A stretch of 64,000 bases of DNA from Paenibacillus alba (lineage in GTDB: Bacteria; Bacillota; Bacilli; Paenibacillales; NBRC-103111), in NCBI RefSeq assembly GCF_013204855.1, contig NZ_JABMKZ010000005.1, positions 305,204-369,203 of the forward strand. Reading direction: 5' to 3'. Both the position numbers and the translations under genes were made by a program. Positions 53,516-63,441 of the stretch are shown piece after piece (positions within the stretch are counted from its first letter, which is position 1; each line of letters starts with the position of its first letter). The notes beneath the pieces were generated by a model. The model saw only the letters and a program-made list of their open reading frames with translations. It was not told the origin of the DNA and made no database searches.

Positions 53516-56500
53516 TTGAAGGGAAAAACGGCCATTGTGCAATTGCTTATTCTTGCTTTATATATGACCATCGTTGCGCCCTATCCGGTCCAAGCGGCAG
53601 AAACGGTGAAGATCCCCAGTTATTTCTCCGATCATTTCGATAAAATAAAGATTAACGATACATGGAATGCCATTGAAGGCCCATGGTCCATACAATCCGG
53701 CAAACTTACCGTTGCCAAAGGACAAGGCTATAAGGCGATTTCTAATAAGAATGATCTGCAAGATTTCACGATTGAGTCAGATATCCGTATGGCAGATCGC
53801 AATGGAGATGCAGGGTTGTTGTTCAGAACGGTAAGCGCGACGCCGGGGGCCGATAATGTACGAGGTTACTATGCTGGACTAAGTGCTGCTGGAACTGGAG
53901 CCGTCATCCTCGGCCGCATGAATAACAATTGGACGGAACTGAAACGGGCATCGGTTGCGATTAACCCGAATACAGACTATCGGTTGAAAGTCTCTGCTGT
54001 AGGCAGTCAAATTAACGTGTATCTTAATGATACATTAGTTTTAGAGCAAACGGATAGTACCTATACCGTGGGCAATGTGGGGGTTAGAATGTACAATTCT
54101 CTACCTTCGTACGACAATATCGTGGTGAAATCCGTGGGGGGCGACACGTTGTTATCGGATAACTTTGATACGCCGGCCGACCAAGTGATTGACCAGTGGC
54201 AAGTGGTGGATGGAAGCTGGAAGCTGCAATCCGGAGCCATAACGGTGAATAAAGGCGATGGGTACAAAATAATTGCCCGTGACGCTGAGTTTCAGGATAT
54301 GACACTGGAAAGCGATATTAAGCTGCCGAGTGACACAGGCACAGGAGATGCAGGCTTGTTGTTCAAAACGCAAAGCGCTACGCCCGGGGCGGACAATGTG
54401 AAAGGCTATTACGCCGGTTTAAGCGGTGACGGCAAGGTAACCCTTGGACGTATGAACAATAACTGGACGCCGCTCAAAACAGTGAAAGTGTTCGACAACA
54501 CGGATCCCAATCGCTTTTACCATATGAAGGTCGTTACTTATCAGAATGAGATTAAAGTATATGTCAACGATTCTCATACCCCAGTTCTCGTCTATACCGA
54601 CGATAGCCCGCAGAAATATACGAAAGGCGGAATCGGATTAAGAAGTTACCGTGCGCAAGCAAGCTATGATAATGTGATCGCAAGCGAATATGTTGTACCG
54701 GACAAAACTTACGCGGTGCCTGTAGCGAACAAAGCGCCGCTTGTGCAAACGCCGTTTATCCCATTGCCGCTGGGTTCTGTTGAAGCTAAGGGCTGGCTGC
54801 TTAAACAGTTGGATCTTCAGCGCGATGGAGCTACTGGATATGCAGAGGATTTGTACGGAGAGCTCAGCACGAACGCGGCTTGGCTCGGGGGTACGGCACC
54901 GGATTCCGATTGGGAGCGCCCGGTCTATTATTTGAAAGGCTTAGTCCCGTTAGCCTACACGCTGAAAGACAAAGATTTAATTGCCAAATCACAGAAATGG
55001 ATAGAAGCGATTCTGGCTAGCCAGCAAGCTGATGGCTCTTTTGGTCCCAAGAGCAGCGATGATTGGTGGCCTCGCATGGTTGCGCTCTATGTCATGAAGG
55101 ATTACTACGAAGCGACGAATGATGCGCGTGTGCTCCCCTTTATGACGAATTATTTCCATTATCAAGCTGCTCAATTGCCAGCCAGACCCTTGAGAGATTG
55201 GGGCAAAATTCGAGTCGGTGATAACATCGATACAGTGCTCTGGCTGTACAACCGGACAGACGACGCGTTTCTGTTGCAATTAGCGGATACGCTTGCCGAA
55301 CAGGGATACCCTATCACCGATACGTTTGCGAAGGATGGGTTTCAGAATTTCGGCAATGACTTCCAGCCGACTCATTCGGTGAATGTGAATGAAGCCATTA
55401 AAATGCCAGCTGTCTATTATCAAAGATCGCATGATAATGAAGACCGCGACGCCTTTCAGGCTGGAGTAGCCAATTTGACCAAACACTCGCAGATTACGGG
55501 CATGCCCTCAGGCACAGAGATGTTGGCCGGCATTGGATCTACACAAGGCGTAGAGCTCTGCGCGATTACTGAACGTATGCAAAGCAATGAAGAAGCCGCG
55601 ATGATTCTCGGAGATCCCCATATTGGCGACGCGCTTGAGAAAATTGCTTTCAATTCCTTGCCTGGCGCGATGAGTAAGGATTTGAAGCTGCATCAATATT
55701 ATTCGCTACCGAATCAGGTGGAGAGCAATCTAGCCGATCATAGCTTCAAACAGAACTATGATAATGGGATGATGCCTTCCCCTACATCCGGATTTCCTTG
55801 TTGTCGCTTCAATATGCACATGGGCTGGCCGTATTTTGTGAAAAATATGTGGGCGGCACCACCGGATGGAGGCCTGGGTGTCATTGCCTATGGACCAAGT
55901 CGCGTGTCAGCTCAAATAAAGACAGCGAAAGTATCTGTGGAAGAAACGACGAATTACCCATTTGAAGATCAAATCGGGTTTGAAGTCCAAACTTCAGCAG
56001 CTGTAAGCTTTCCGCTCAAACTTAGAATTCCTGCTTGGACGGAGCAGCCTACGATTACCGTGAATGGCCAAGTTCAGTCTGCTGTGAAAGCTGGGGAATA
56101 CGTAACGATCGACAGGACGTGGGCTTCGGGGGATAAAGTCGTTCTAACGGTGCCGATGAAGCTGAAAACATCGACATGGGTCAACAACTCTGTAGGCATT
56201 GAACGTGGGCCGTTGGTGTTCTCGCTTCAAGTGGAAGAGAATTGGCAGGTACAGTCCAATCCAATTGCGGCAGTGCCAGGATTCAATGCCGGAGCGCTTG
56301 GCTTCAGCCAGTATCGTGTGCTGTCTAAGACGCCATGGAATTACGGACTATTGATTGATCGCGAGCACCCTGAAAAGTCGATTGAGGTCATCCAAGGGCC
56401 GATGCCGGAGAATCCATTCCTTCAAGCGACGAGTCCTGTTAAGCTGATTGCCAAAGCGAAGAAAATTCCAACATGGGGCAAATCGCCCAATAATGTAGAA

Positions 56501-57850
56501 GCATCGGAGCCGCCGATCGGCCCGCTGCTCTCGACGGAACCGACAGAGAACATTACCTTGGTTCCTTTCGGAGCGGAAAACTTGCGAGTCAGCTATTTCC
56601 CCGAAGTGACAGAACAGGCAGATTCTGTTGCATCTATTAAATATGAGGCTGAACAAGCCGAGCTGTTCAAAGCGAAAGTGAATACGAACAACAATTATGC
56701 TTCTGGCAAAAGCTATGTCGGTGAAATCGACTACCCGGATAGCTATGTGAAATTCAGTGATGTGAAAGTTCCAACTGCGGGTACATATGTTGTTGATGTT
56801 TGGTTTGCCAATGGCAGTGATTTTACGGCAGCGACAGGTAAAATTGTCGTAAATGGCAGCGAACAATTACTGAAGCTGCAAGGAACTCAAAATTGGGGAA
56901 GATTTATGGCTATCCCAACGAAAGTTCAACTCAGCGCAGGCTCCAACACGCTCACCTTCATGAAGGGAACAGGATTCTACGAGCTGGATTATATCGTAGT
57001 CAGACCGCTGCAGGCGGCGTCAAATCCATCAACCCCTGCCGCTGCAACATTAACAGGGCCTTCTGTTGTTCATGAGAATGAGTCATTTAGCCTTAACTTA
57101 GGATTCTCAGGCGTTACGCAAAGTGTGTACGCTCAGGATTTAACGATTACTTATGATCCTAGCCAAGTGGAGTACGCAGGTGTGGAGGAGTTGAAAGAAG
57201 GCTCCAAGATCATAGATCAAGAGCAAGTTCCCGGTCAAATTGGTTATATTATGGTTAACCTAGGAGCGGGCAATATCAATGATGATTTGCTGAAACTGAA
57301 GTGGAAAGTGAAGTCAGTCACACAGGCCAGCGCCACAAACATCAGGTTGACGAAAGCTATTGTGGCTGATGGAGCCGGGGTAGAGACACAGCTTGAAGGT
57401 GTTGTGCACAGCTTGCAAATCGCAATCGTCATTGATAAAACTGCCCTGAATGCTTTGATCGCTCAGGCACAAGATAAGCATAACAGCGCTGTTGAGGGCA
57501 CAAGCCCAGGCCAATACCCTGTAGGCTCCAAGGCTAATCTTTGGTCAGCCATTGGCCAAGCAAGAGTAGTGACAGATAACGTTTCAGCGACACAAGAGGA
57601 AGTAGAGCAAGCTCATCTTGCATTACGTGATGCATTAAACCGCTTCTTAAATTCTGTCATTTCGAGCTCGCCAGGGGATACCAATGGAGACGGCAAGTAC
57701 TCGATCGCAGATTTAGGTATTGTAGCTGCAGCATACGGGAAGTCTTCCTTGGATGCAGATTGGGAATCGTACAAAAAAGCAGATTTGAACCAAGATAATA
57801 AAGTAGATATTGTAGACTTGGCCATCATGGCACAAAAAATTCTGCAATAA
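53516..57850 (+). CDS. Secreted GH127-type beta-L-arabinofuranosidase with CBM, cohesin-like, FIVAR and dockerin modules
   Basis: 1444 aa. Modules in order: signal peptide (1-27); two concanavalin/CBM66-like domains (about 35-205 and 210-392), near-duplicates of each other (both contain a DAGLLF-type strand, SATPGADNV and LGRMNNNW); GH127/GH146 (DUF1680) (about 402-1028) with Glu680 and Cys682 in GVELCAITE and a Cys762-Cys763 pair in FPCCRFN, which match the zinc-thiolate site of HypBA1-type enzymes; CBM6/35-like (about 1040-1168); cohesin-like (about 1175-1303); FIVAR (about 1305-1382); dockerin (about 1385-1444). The TTG start at 53516 is chosen because GAAGAGGTG precedes it and it opens directly into the signal peptide. 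An ATG at 53414 overlapping the thioredoxin stop is the alternative. Confidence 0.87.
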   Translation: MKGKTAIVQLLILALYMTIVAPYPVQAAETVKIPSYFSDHFDKIKINDTWNAIEGPWSIQSGKLTVAKGQGYKAISNKNDLQDFTIESDIRMADRNGDAGLLFRTVSATPGADNVRGYYAGLSAAGTGAVILGRMNNNWTELKRASVAINPNTDYRLKVSAVGSQINVYLNDTLVLEQTDSTYTVGNVGVRMYNSLPSYDNIVVKSVGGDTLLSDNFDTPADQVIDQWQVVDGSWKLQSGAITVNKGDGYKIIARDAEFQDMTLESDIKLPSDTGTGDAGLLFKTQSATPGADNVKGYYAGLSGDGKVTLGRMNNNWTPLKTVKVFDNTDPNRFYHMKVVTYQNEIKVYVNDSHTPVLVYTDDSPQKYTKGGIGLRSYRAQASYDNVIASEYVVPDKTYAVPVANKAPLVQTPFIPLPLGSVEAKGWLLKQLDLQRDGATGYAEDLYGELSTNAAWLGGTAPDSDWERPVYYLKGLVPLAYTLKDKDLIAKSQKWIEAILASQQADGSFGPKSSDDWWPRMVALYVMKDYYEATNDARVLPFMTNYFHYQAAQLPARPLRDWGKIRVGDNIDTVLWLYNRTDDAFLLQLADTLAEQGYPITDTFAKDGFQNFGNDFQPTHSVNVNEAIKMPAVYYQRSHDNEDRDAFQAGVANLTKHSQITGMPSGTEMLAGIGSTQGVELCAITERMQSNEEAAMILGDPHIGDALEKIAFNSLPGAMSKDLKLHQYYSLPNQVESNLADHSFKQNYDNGMMPSPTSGFPCCRFNMHMGWPYFVKNMWAAPPDGGLGVIAYGPSRVSAQIKTAKVSVEETTNYPFEDQIGFEVQTSAAVSFPLKLRIPAWTEQPTITVNGQVQSAVKAGEYVTIDRTWASGDKVVLTVPMKLKTSTWVNNSVGIERGPLVFSLQVEENWQVQSNPIAAVPGFNAGALGFSQYRVLSKTPWNYGLLIDREHPEKSIEVIQGPMPENPFLQATSPVKLIAKAKKIPTWGKSPNNVEASEPPIGPLLSTEPTENITLVPFGAENLRVSYFPEVTEQADSVASIKYEAEQAELFKAKVNTNNNYASGKSYVGEIDYPDSYVKFSDVKVPTAGTYVVDVWFANGSDFTAATGKIVVNGSEQLLKLQGTQNWGRFMAIPTKVQLSAGSNTLTFMKGTGFYELDYIVVRPLQAASNPSTPAAATLTGPSVVHENESFSLNLGFSGVTQSVYAQDLTITYDPSQVEYAGVEELKEGSKIIDQEQVPGQIGYIMVNLGAGNINDDLLKLKWKVKSVTQASATNIRLTKAIVADGAGVETQLEGVVHSLQIAIVIDKTALNALIAQAQDKHNSAVEGTSPGQYPVGSKANLWSAIGQARVVTDNVSATQEEVEQAHLALRDALNRFLNSVISSSPGDTNGDGKYSIADLGIVAAAYGKSSLDADWESYKKADLNQDNKVDIVDLAIMAQKILQ

Positions 57851-57862
57851 GAGTAAGCTGGG

Positions 57863-57909
57863 AGGCGTTTTGGACGGGATCACGATGCCGCGATCTGTCC
57901 AAAACGTCT
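57863..57909 (+). terminator. Hairpin after GH127
   Basis: GCGTTTTGGAC and GATC pair with GATC and GTCCAAAACGT. There is no clear T run, so it may stabilise the mRNA or end transcription only partly before the last gene. Confidence 0.5.
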
Positions 57910-57961
57910 ATTGAAGAAAACAGCTTGGCTGCCTAGAAAATAAGAAAGGGGAGGGTGCAGT

Positions 57962-60900
57962 TTGAAAGGAATATTTGCTTTTCGTCAAAAAAGAATTCGC
58001 CAAGTGTGGGCTTATATGCTGCTTATGTGTATGGCAGTTTCTTATTTTCCAGTTGCTTCCGTTTCAGTGGAGGCGGCAGCGGGAGAGCCCCTGCCTGTAT
58101 TTAGAGAGGATTTCAATGATGGCAATGCGGATGGCTGGACGACCTATGGGTCTTCGGATGCCGGGAACAGGGGGACTTGGGCGGTTAATGCCGCCAAGCA
58201 GTATAGAACGACTGGCGCACCCGGCTCGAAAGCCATTTTCCAGAACACAAGCTTTGCAGACTTGATTTATGAAGCGGATCTGCAAGTTGCTGGGATCAAT
58301 GATGATCATTCTGGACTTCTGTTTCGGGTTACTGCGCCAGCGCCTAATGTTGCCGACGGATATAATGGCTATTTCGCTGCTCTGCGTGTAGACAAAACCA
58401 TTACACTGTCAAGAGTAACGGGTGCAGGCGGCAATGAATATAAGGAACTTCAGAGAGTATCTTACCCTTATGCAAGCGGTCATATGAAAGTCGTGGCAGT
58501 AGGCAATCACATTCAGGTGTATGTCGAGGATATGACTGTACCCAAGATTGATTTTACCGATAACGATGGCAAACAGATCACCTCTCCCGGTGCTGTTGGT
58601 CTTAGAACCTGGTGGGGGACAACGAACTTCGATAATCTCGAAGCTCGGGCATATTCGCCGTCGGTGACTGCGGCACCTGTATTCAGCACACCTGACGGTG
58701 TCTATAACAGCGAGCAGTACATTGCACTTGCTTCTGCGACCGATGGAGCCAGCATCCGGTATACGCTGGACGGCACTACACCAAATGCTTCTTCTCCCGT
58801 CTATACGTCGCCGATCGTGCTATCGTCCGATACGACTATCAAAGCCTATGCGGACAAAGCGGGTGAAATGGTCTCGAGCGTGGCAACGTCCTCCTATATC
58901 ATCGCCCAGAGCGAACAAGTATTCACGGACGACTTTAACGATGGCAATGCCGAGGGCTGGAAGAATTATACGGGCTTGACCGTTGGAGCTCCGACGGTTT
59001 GGTCGGTGACTTATGCAGTCTATCAATATGTTGCTGCGAATCCCAGAGGCGCTAAGTCCGTCATTGATGCGGTTTATCAAAATTTCGTTTTTGAGGTTGA
59101 TGTGAACCCGCAAGATGCTGTAGCGAATAACAGCGGAGTGATCTTTCGAGTAACAGACCCCGCTGATGGCGTAGATAAAGTAAATGCGTACTACGCCGGT
59201 ATTAACGCTGCTGGAAAGCTTCAAGTTGGGAAGATGAGCACTGCGGGTGCTGCCGGCACTTGGACGGAAATAGCTTCAATCGTTGTAAGCGGTGTCAATC
59301 CGAACTCACTTAATCACTTGAAAGTTATCGTCATCGGCACACATTATGTGATTTATGTGAATGACAAGCTTGCCTTTGACTTTACAGATACCACCTATAC
59401 AACAGGTACTGTTGGGCTGCGTGCTTGGAATGATGATAAAACAGTTGCTTTTGACAATGTATCCTTGAAGCGGTTAACGCCTATTGTGCTGCCAGCAGTA
59501 GAGCCAGTCAGCCATCAATTCTCGGATGATTTTAACGATGACAACGCCAATGGCTGGACGACCTATCAAGGCATTTGGAACGTAACAGACAAAGCGTACC
59601 AAGTGACGAATAAAGGGGCAGGCTTCAAGTCGGTTGCCGATGGCACGTCGTTCAGCAACTTTGAATACGAGGCAGACATTACGATGAAAGACGGCGTGAA
59701 CAGCGATAATGCAGGCTTAATCTTCCGCGTCTCGAATCCTAGCAATGGCGGAGATAACCTGAAGGGTTATTATGCCGGAATAACCTCAAACGGGCGCGTG
59801 CAATTGGGGAAATTCAATAACAACTGGAAAGAGCTGGCCTCCATCCTATACCCGATTCAGCAAAATAAAGCGTATCACATGAAGGTGACGGCGGTAGGCA
59901 GCCATATCGATATTTATATCGATGGCGAGCATATCGTTAGTGCTGTAGATACAAGCTATTCGACTGGAGCTATTGGTGTTAGAGCCCACTTTGTTGCCAC
60001 TAGCTACGACAATATTTTTGTTAAAGATCTAGGTGCCGTTCCGCCTCCGACCTATGACTGGTCTTGGGTGAAAGGCGCGGTATTCGTGCCAACGAATGTC
60101 GTCAATCAGATTCAGCAATGGGACGAATATGATCATGCCATCAACGATCGCGAATTAGGTTATGCGCAAATGTACGGCATTAATTTGGTACGTGTATTCG
60201 TGCACAATTTATTGTGGAAAGACAACAGTGCGAAGCTGCTGGCCAATCTCGAAGATTTCCTCACACTTGCCGACAAATACGGCATTAAGGTCGAGCTTGC
60301 TTTGTTCGACGATTGCTGGGACGACTATCCTGTCATGGGACCGCAATTAGCCCCAAGATACGGTGCGCATAACAGCCGTTGGGTGGAAGGTCCCGGCGAT
60401 GCAATCAAGTCCGACTATGCGGCCAACAAGCAAGACTTGAAAGCGTATGTGCAAGGGATTGTGCGTGCACATAAGGATGATTCAAGAATTGCTTTCTGGA
60501 ACATTTATAATGAACCAAGCAATGGCGAAAGCGGACTTATGGATCAAATGACGAAGCAGATTATGAACGATGCGCGGATTTGGGTCAAAGAGATCGATAC
60601 GACGCATCCGGTTTCCTCGACGGGCGGCCAATTCAGCGGAGAATCGACGTCGGATTTCATCACTTGGCACCCTTATGAGGCCGACTATCCGACACCCTAC
60701 GGGATCAGCAAGGAAATTCTTGCGGATGAAACGATGAACAGACTCACCCAATCCGTTCCTGGCATCGTGGAACACTATGGAAAGCAAGGCATTGGATTCG
60801 TCATGTGGGAATTTGGCATCGGCCGGGATAACACGCGTTTCCCTTGGGGCTCGGATACGAATCCGCTGACATCGGAGCCGGCAGTCCCTTTCCATGGCAT

Positions 60901-63424
60901 CACCTATCCGGATGGTCACCCTTGGGATGTGAACGATGTGAAGGCACTTACTGGCGCTGCCTTCGACACGCTGCCCGTGTTTAACGTGCACTATTTTAAG
61001 GATGAAAATTTCACGAGTTTGGTCAAATCTTCGATTACACCCAAGGTGGATTTTGATCTTGGCGATGAGAAAGGGACCGGATCTCCGGATCCAACTGTAG
61101 GCATTGGCGAAGACCATTTCTCCACACGTTGGGTGGGCACGATTCAGCCTGTGAACACGGGCACACATACGATTTATGTAGATAGCGATAACATCGCGAG
61201 AGTGTGGATTGGCGATTCATTGGTTGTAGACAAAACAAGCAGCACCCGAGAAGAAAAAAGCGCAGCAATCGTATTAACGGCCGGACAACAGTACGCGGTT
61301 AAAATCGAGTATGTGCATGCCGCCGGCGATGCAAGCTTGCATGTCAAATGGTCACATGCCAATTTAGCCAAACAAGCCTTAACGCCTGTTTATGCTGGGA
61401 AAAGTGTGCAGTCTGTTTCGTTGGACGCGGCTGCGCTGAGCGTTAAAGTCAATGAAACGAAAAAGCTGACAGCGACGATCACGCCTGCCGATGCTTCGAG
61501 CCAGCTATTAACGTGGAGCTCCAGCCATACCGGTACAGCGACTGTTGACCGCAACGGTTACGTCAAAGGGGTGAACAAAGGGACGGCTGTCATCACGGTC
61601 ACGGCGGCAGGAGGAGTGACGGCCAAGGCGACCGTAACGGTGAAAGACAGCGGTACCTTCATGAACCCGATCGTGCCTGTCTCCAGCGGGGCCGGTTCGG
61701 CAGATCCGAGCGTTGTTTTCAAGGATGGCTACTATTATTATGTAAAGTCTGAGAATGACGGTTTGATTCAAGTGGCGAAAGCCAGAAGGCTTCAGGATAT
61801 TGGGACCGCGCCTCGTATAACGGTGTATACCCCACCTGCCGGACAAATGTATTCCAAGGAATTATGGGCACCTGAAATTCAGTATTTGAATGGCAAATGG
61901 TACATCTATTTGGCAGCAGATGACGGCAATAATAATAATCACCGAATGTATGTCATCGAAGGCAATTCGCAGGACGCGCAAGGTACTTATACGATGAAAG
62001 GAAAGATTGCGGATGCGACAGATAAATGGGCCATTGACGGCACGGTCTTCACGAAAAGCGACAATTCCATGTACTTCGTATGGTCGGGGTGGGATGGCGA
62101 TGCCAATGTGAGGCAGAACATTTACATTGCTCCGATGAGCAATCCATGGACAATCAGCGGACCTAGAGTGCTGCTTTCCACGCCTGATCAAGCTTGGGAG
62201 CTGCATGGAACGCCGAACATTAACGAAGGTCCCGAAATTTTGAGCAAAGATGGCAAAATCTTCATCGTCTACTCGGCAAGCGGCAGTTGGACCGATGATT
62301 ACACGTTAGGTATGCTGACCAATACGGACGGCAATGTGCTGAGTCCTGCTTCTTGGACGAAATCAGGTCCGGTTTTGAGCAAAGCAGCGAGCGCATTTGG
62401 TCCGGGACATAACTCTTTCACCAAGTCTCCGGATGGTACAGAAGATTGGATCGTGTATCATGCTGATCTTAAATCTGGCGGAGGCTGGGGGAATCGCACC
62501 GTTAGAGCGCAGAAATTCACTTGGAATGCGGATGGAACGCCTAACTTTGGCACACCGGTCGCATACGGCGCATCTGTGCAAGAGGCATCTGGAACACCAT
62601 CGATCTCTATGTACAGCTATGAAGCAGAAGATGCTGAGCTGGGCGGTACAGCGAAAATTAACAACTCGGACGATGCGTCTGGCGGCAAGGTGGTCGGTCA
62701 CATCGACACGGCTGGAACTGACTATATCGTGTTCCATGTTAACGTGGAAGAAGCGGGTACCTACGCGATGACGCTCATGGCCGCTAACGGAACAGGCGGC
62801 ACTGCCATAGCGCAGCACGATGTTTCCGTGAACAATGGAGCTAGTCAAGTCATTGACTACAAACAATTCGGATGGGGTCGTTATAACCCGTCTTCGATTA
62901 CGATCGCGTTGAATTCAGGCTTGAACACGATTAAGCTGACCAAAAAGACGAATTTTGCTGAGCTCGACAGGCTCATTCTTGAGCTTCTGGTGCCTTCGAA
63001 CCCGAATGGACACCAAGCAGCCCTGCTAGCGGCCATTGCCTCGGCACAAACGAAGCATGACGAGGCTGTTGAGGAAGAGCGACATGGTTTCTATTTGGCA
63101 GGGGCGAAAGCGGCGCTGCAGGCAGCCATTGATCAAGCGGCAATTGTTGCAGGCAATAACGCTGTAACTGAGGAGCAGTGGGCTGCCGCAACGCAATGGC
63201 TGGCTGAAGCAATCACAGCCTTTGAGGCGAAGAAGATCAATGCCAATCTCCATGCAGGCGGAAGTAGTGTTAGTGTTGGAGATTTAGCTATTGTCGCGGC
63301 TTCTTATGGCAAAAAGCAAGGTGATGTCGGTTGGGATGCGCAAGCGATTAAAGCGGATCTTAATAAAGATAACCAAGTCGATATCTCGGATCTTGTTATC
63401 GTTGCCAAAGCCATTATGGAGTAA
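57962..63424 (+). CDS. Giant secreted bifunctional GH5-like/GH43 enzyme with FIVAR and degenerate dockerin
   Basis: 1820 aa. Modules in order: signal peptide (1-39); concanavalin-like (about 45-215); chitobiase-type beta domain (about 225-310); two more concanavalin-like domains (about 320-505 and 515-690); TIM barrel of GH5/mannanase type (about 700-1000) with Glu851 in WNIYNEPSN and Glu950 in VMWEFGIG; PA14-like (about 1010-1140); Big_2 (about 1150-1228); GH43 (about 1230-1540) with Asp1248 in SADPSVVF, WAPEIQYLNGKWYIYL and NEGPEILS; CBM6/35-like (about 1545-1680); FIVAR (about 1685-1760); dockerin (about 1765-1820). Unlike its sisters it has no cohesin-like module. The first dockerin repeat (GGSSVSVGDLAIVAASY) lacks the Asp/Asn calcium ligands, while the second (DLNKDNQVDISDLVIVAKAI) is intact. 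The TTG start follows GGGGAGGG. Confidence 0.87.
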   Translation: MKGIFAFRQKRIRQVWAYMLLMCMAVSYFPVASVSVEAAAGEPLPVFREDFNDGNADGWTTYGSSDAGNRGTWAVNAAKQYRTTGAPGSKAIFQNTSFADLIYEADLQVAGINDDHSGLLFRVTAPAPNVADGYNGYFAALRVDKTITLSRVTGAGGNEYKELQRVSYPYASGHMKVVAVGNHIQVYVEDMTVPKIDFTDNDGKQITSPGAVGLRTWWGTTNFDNLEARAYSPSVTAAPVFSTPDGVYNSEQYIALASATDGASIRYTLDGTTPNASSPVYTSPIVLSSDTTIKAYADKAGEMVSSVATSSYIIAQSEQVFTDDFNDGNAEGWKNYTGLTVGAPTVWSVTYAVYQYVAANPRGAKSVIDAVYQNFVFEVDVNPQDAVANNSGVIFRVTDPADGVDKVNAYYAGINAAGKLQVGKMSTAGAAGTWTEIASIVVSGVNPNSLNHLKVIVIGTHYVIYVNDKLAFDFTDTTYTTGTVGLRAWNDDKTVAFDNVSLKRLTPIVLPAVEPVSHQFSDDFNDDNANGWTTYQGIWNVTDKAYQVTNKGAGFKSVADGTSFSNFEYEADITMKDGVNSDNAGLIFRVSNPSNGGDNLKGYYAGITSNGRVQLGKFNNNWKELASILYPIQQNKAYHMKVTAVGSHIDIYIDGEHIVSAVDTSYSTGAIGVRAHFVATSYDNIFVKDLGAVPPPTYDWSWVKGAVFVPTNVVNQIQQWDEYDHAINDRELGYAQMYGINLVRVFVHNLLWKDNSAKLLANLEDFLTLADKYGIKVELALFDDCWDDYPVMGPQLAPRYGAHNSRWVEGPGDAIKSDYAANKQDLKAYVQGIVRAHKDDSRIAFWNIYNEPSNGESGLMDQMTKQIMNDARIWVKEIDTTHPVSSTGGQFSGESTSDFITWHPYEADYPTPYGISKEILADETMNRLTQSVPGIVEHYGKQGIGFVMWEFGIGRDNTRFPWGSDTNPLTSEPAVPFHGITYPDGHPWDVNDVKALTGAAFDTLPVFNVHYFKDENFTSLVKSSITPKVDFDLGDEKGTGSPDPTVGIGEDHFSTRWVGTIQPVNTGTHTIYVDSDNIARVWIGDSLVVDKTSSTREEKSAAIVLTAGQQYAVKIEYVHAAGDASLHVKWSHANLAKQALTPVYAGKSVQSVSLDAAALSVKVNETKKLTATITPADASSQLLTWSSSHTGTATVDRNGYVKGVNKGTAVITVTAAGGVTAKATVTVKDSGTFMNPIVPVSSGAGSADPSVVFKDGYYYYVKSENDGLIQVAKARRLQDIGTAPRITVYTPPAGQMYSKELWAPEIQYLNGKWYIYLAADDGNNNNHRMYVIEGNSQDAQGTYTMKGKIADATDKWAIDGTVFTKSDNSMYFVWSGWDGDANVRQNIYIAPMSNPWTISGPRVLLSTPDQAWELHGTPNINEGPEILSKDGKIFIVYSASGSWTDDYTLGMLTNTDGNVLSPASWTKSGPVLSKAASAFGPGHNSFTKSPDGTEDWIVYHADLKSGGGWGNRTVRAQKFTWNADGTPNFGTPVAYGASVQEASGTPSISMYSYEAEDAELGGTAKINNSDDASGGKVVGHIDTAGTDYIVFHVNVEEAGTYAMTLMAANGTGGTAIAQHDVSVNNGASQVIDYKQFGWGRYNPSSITIALNSGLNTIKLTKKTNFAELDRLILELLVPSNPNGHQAALLAAIASAQTKHDEAVEEERHGFYLAGAKAALQAAIDQAAIVAGNNAVTEEQWAAATQWLAEAITAFEAKKINANLHAGGSSVSVGDLAIVAASYGKKQGDVGWDAQAIKADLNKDNQVDISDLVIVAKAIME

Positions 63425-63441
63425 GGATAGGGGCTGATTTA

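Noticed and set aside
60482..61168. 228-codon minus-strand frame inside the giant enzyme gene
   Set aside because: Arg/His-rich antisense translation of the GH5-like and PA14-like coding region, with no domain signature.
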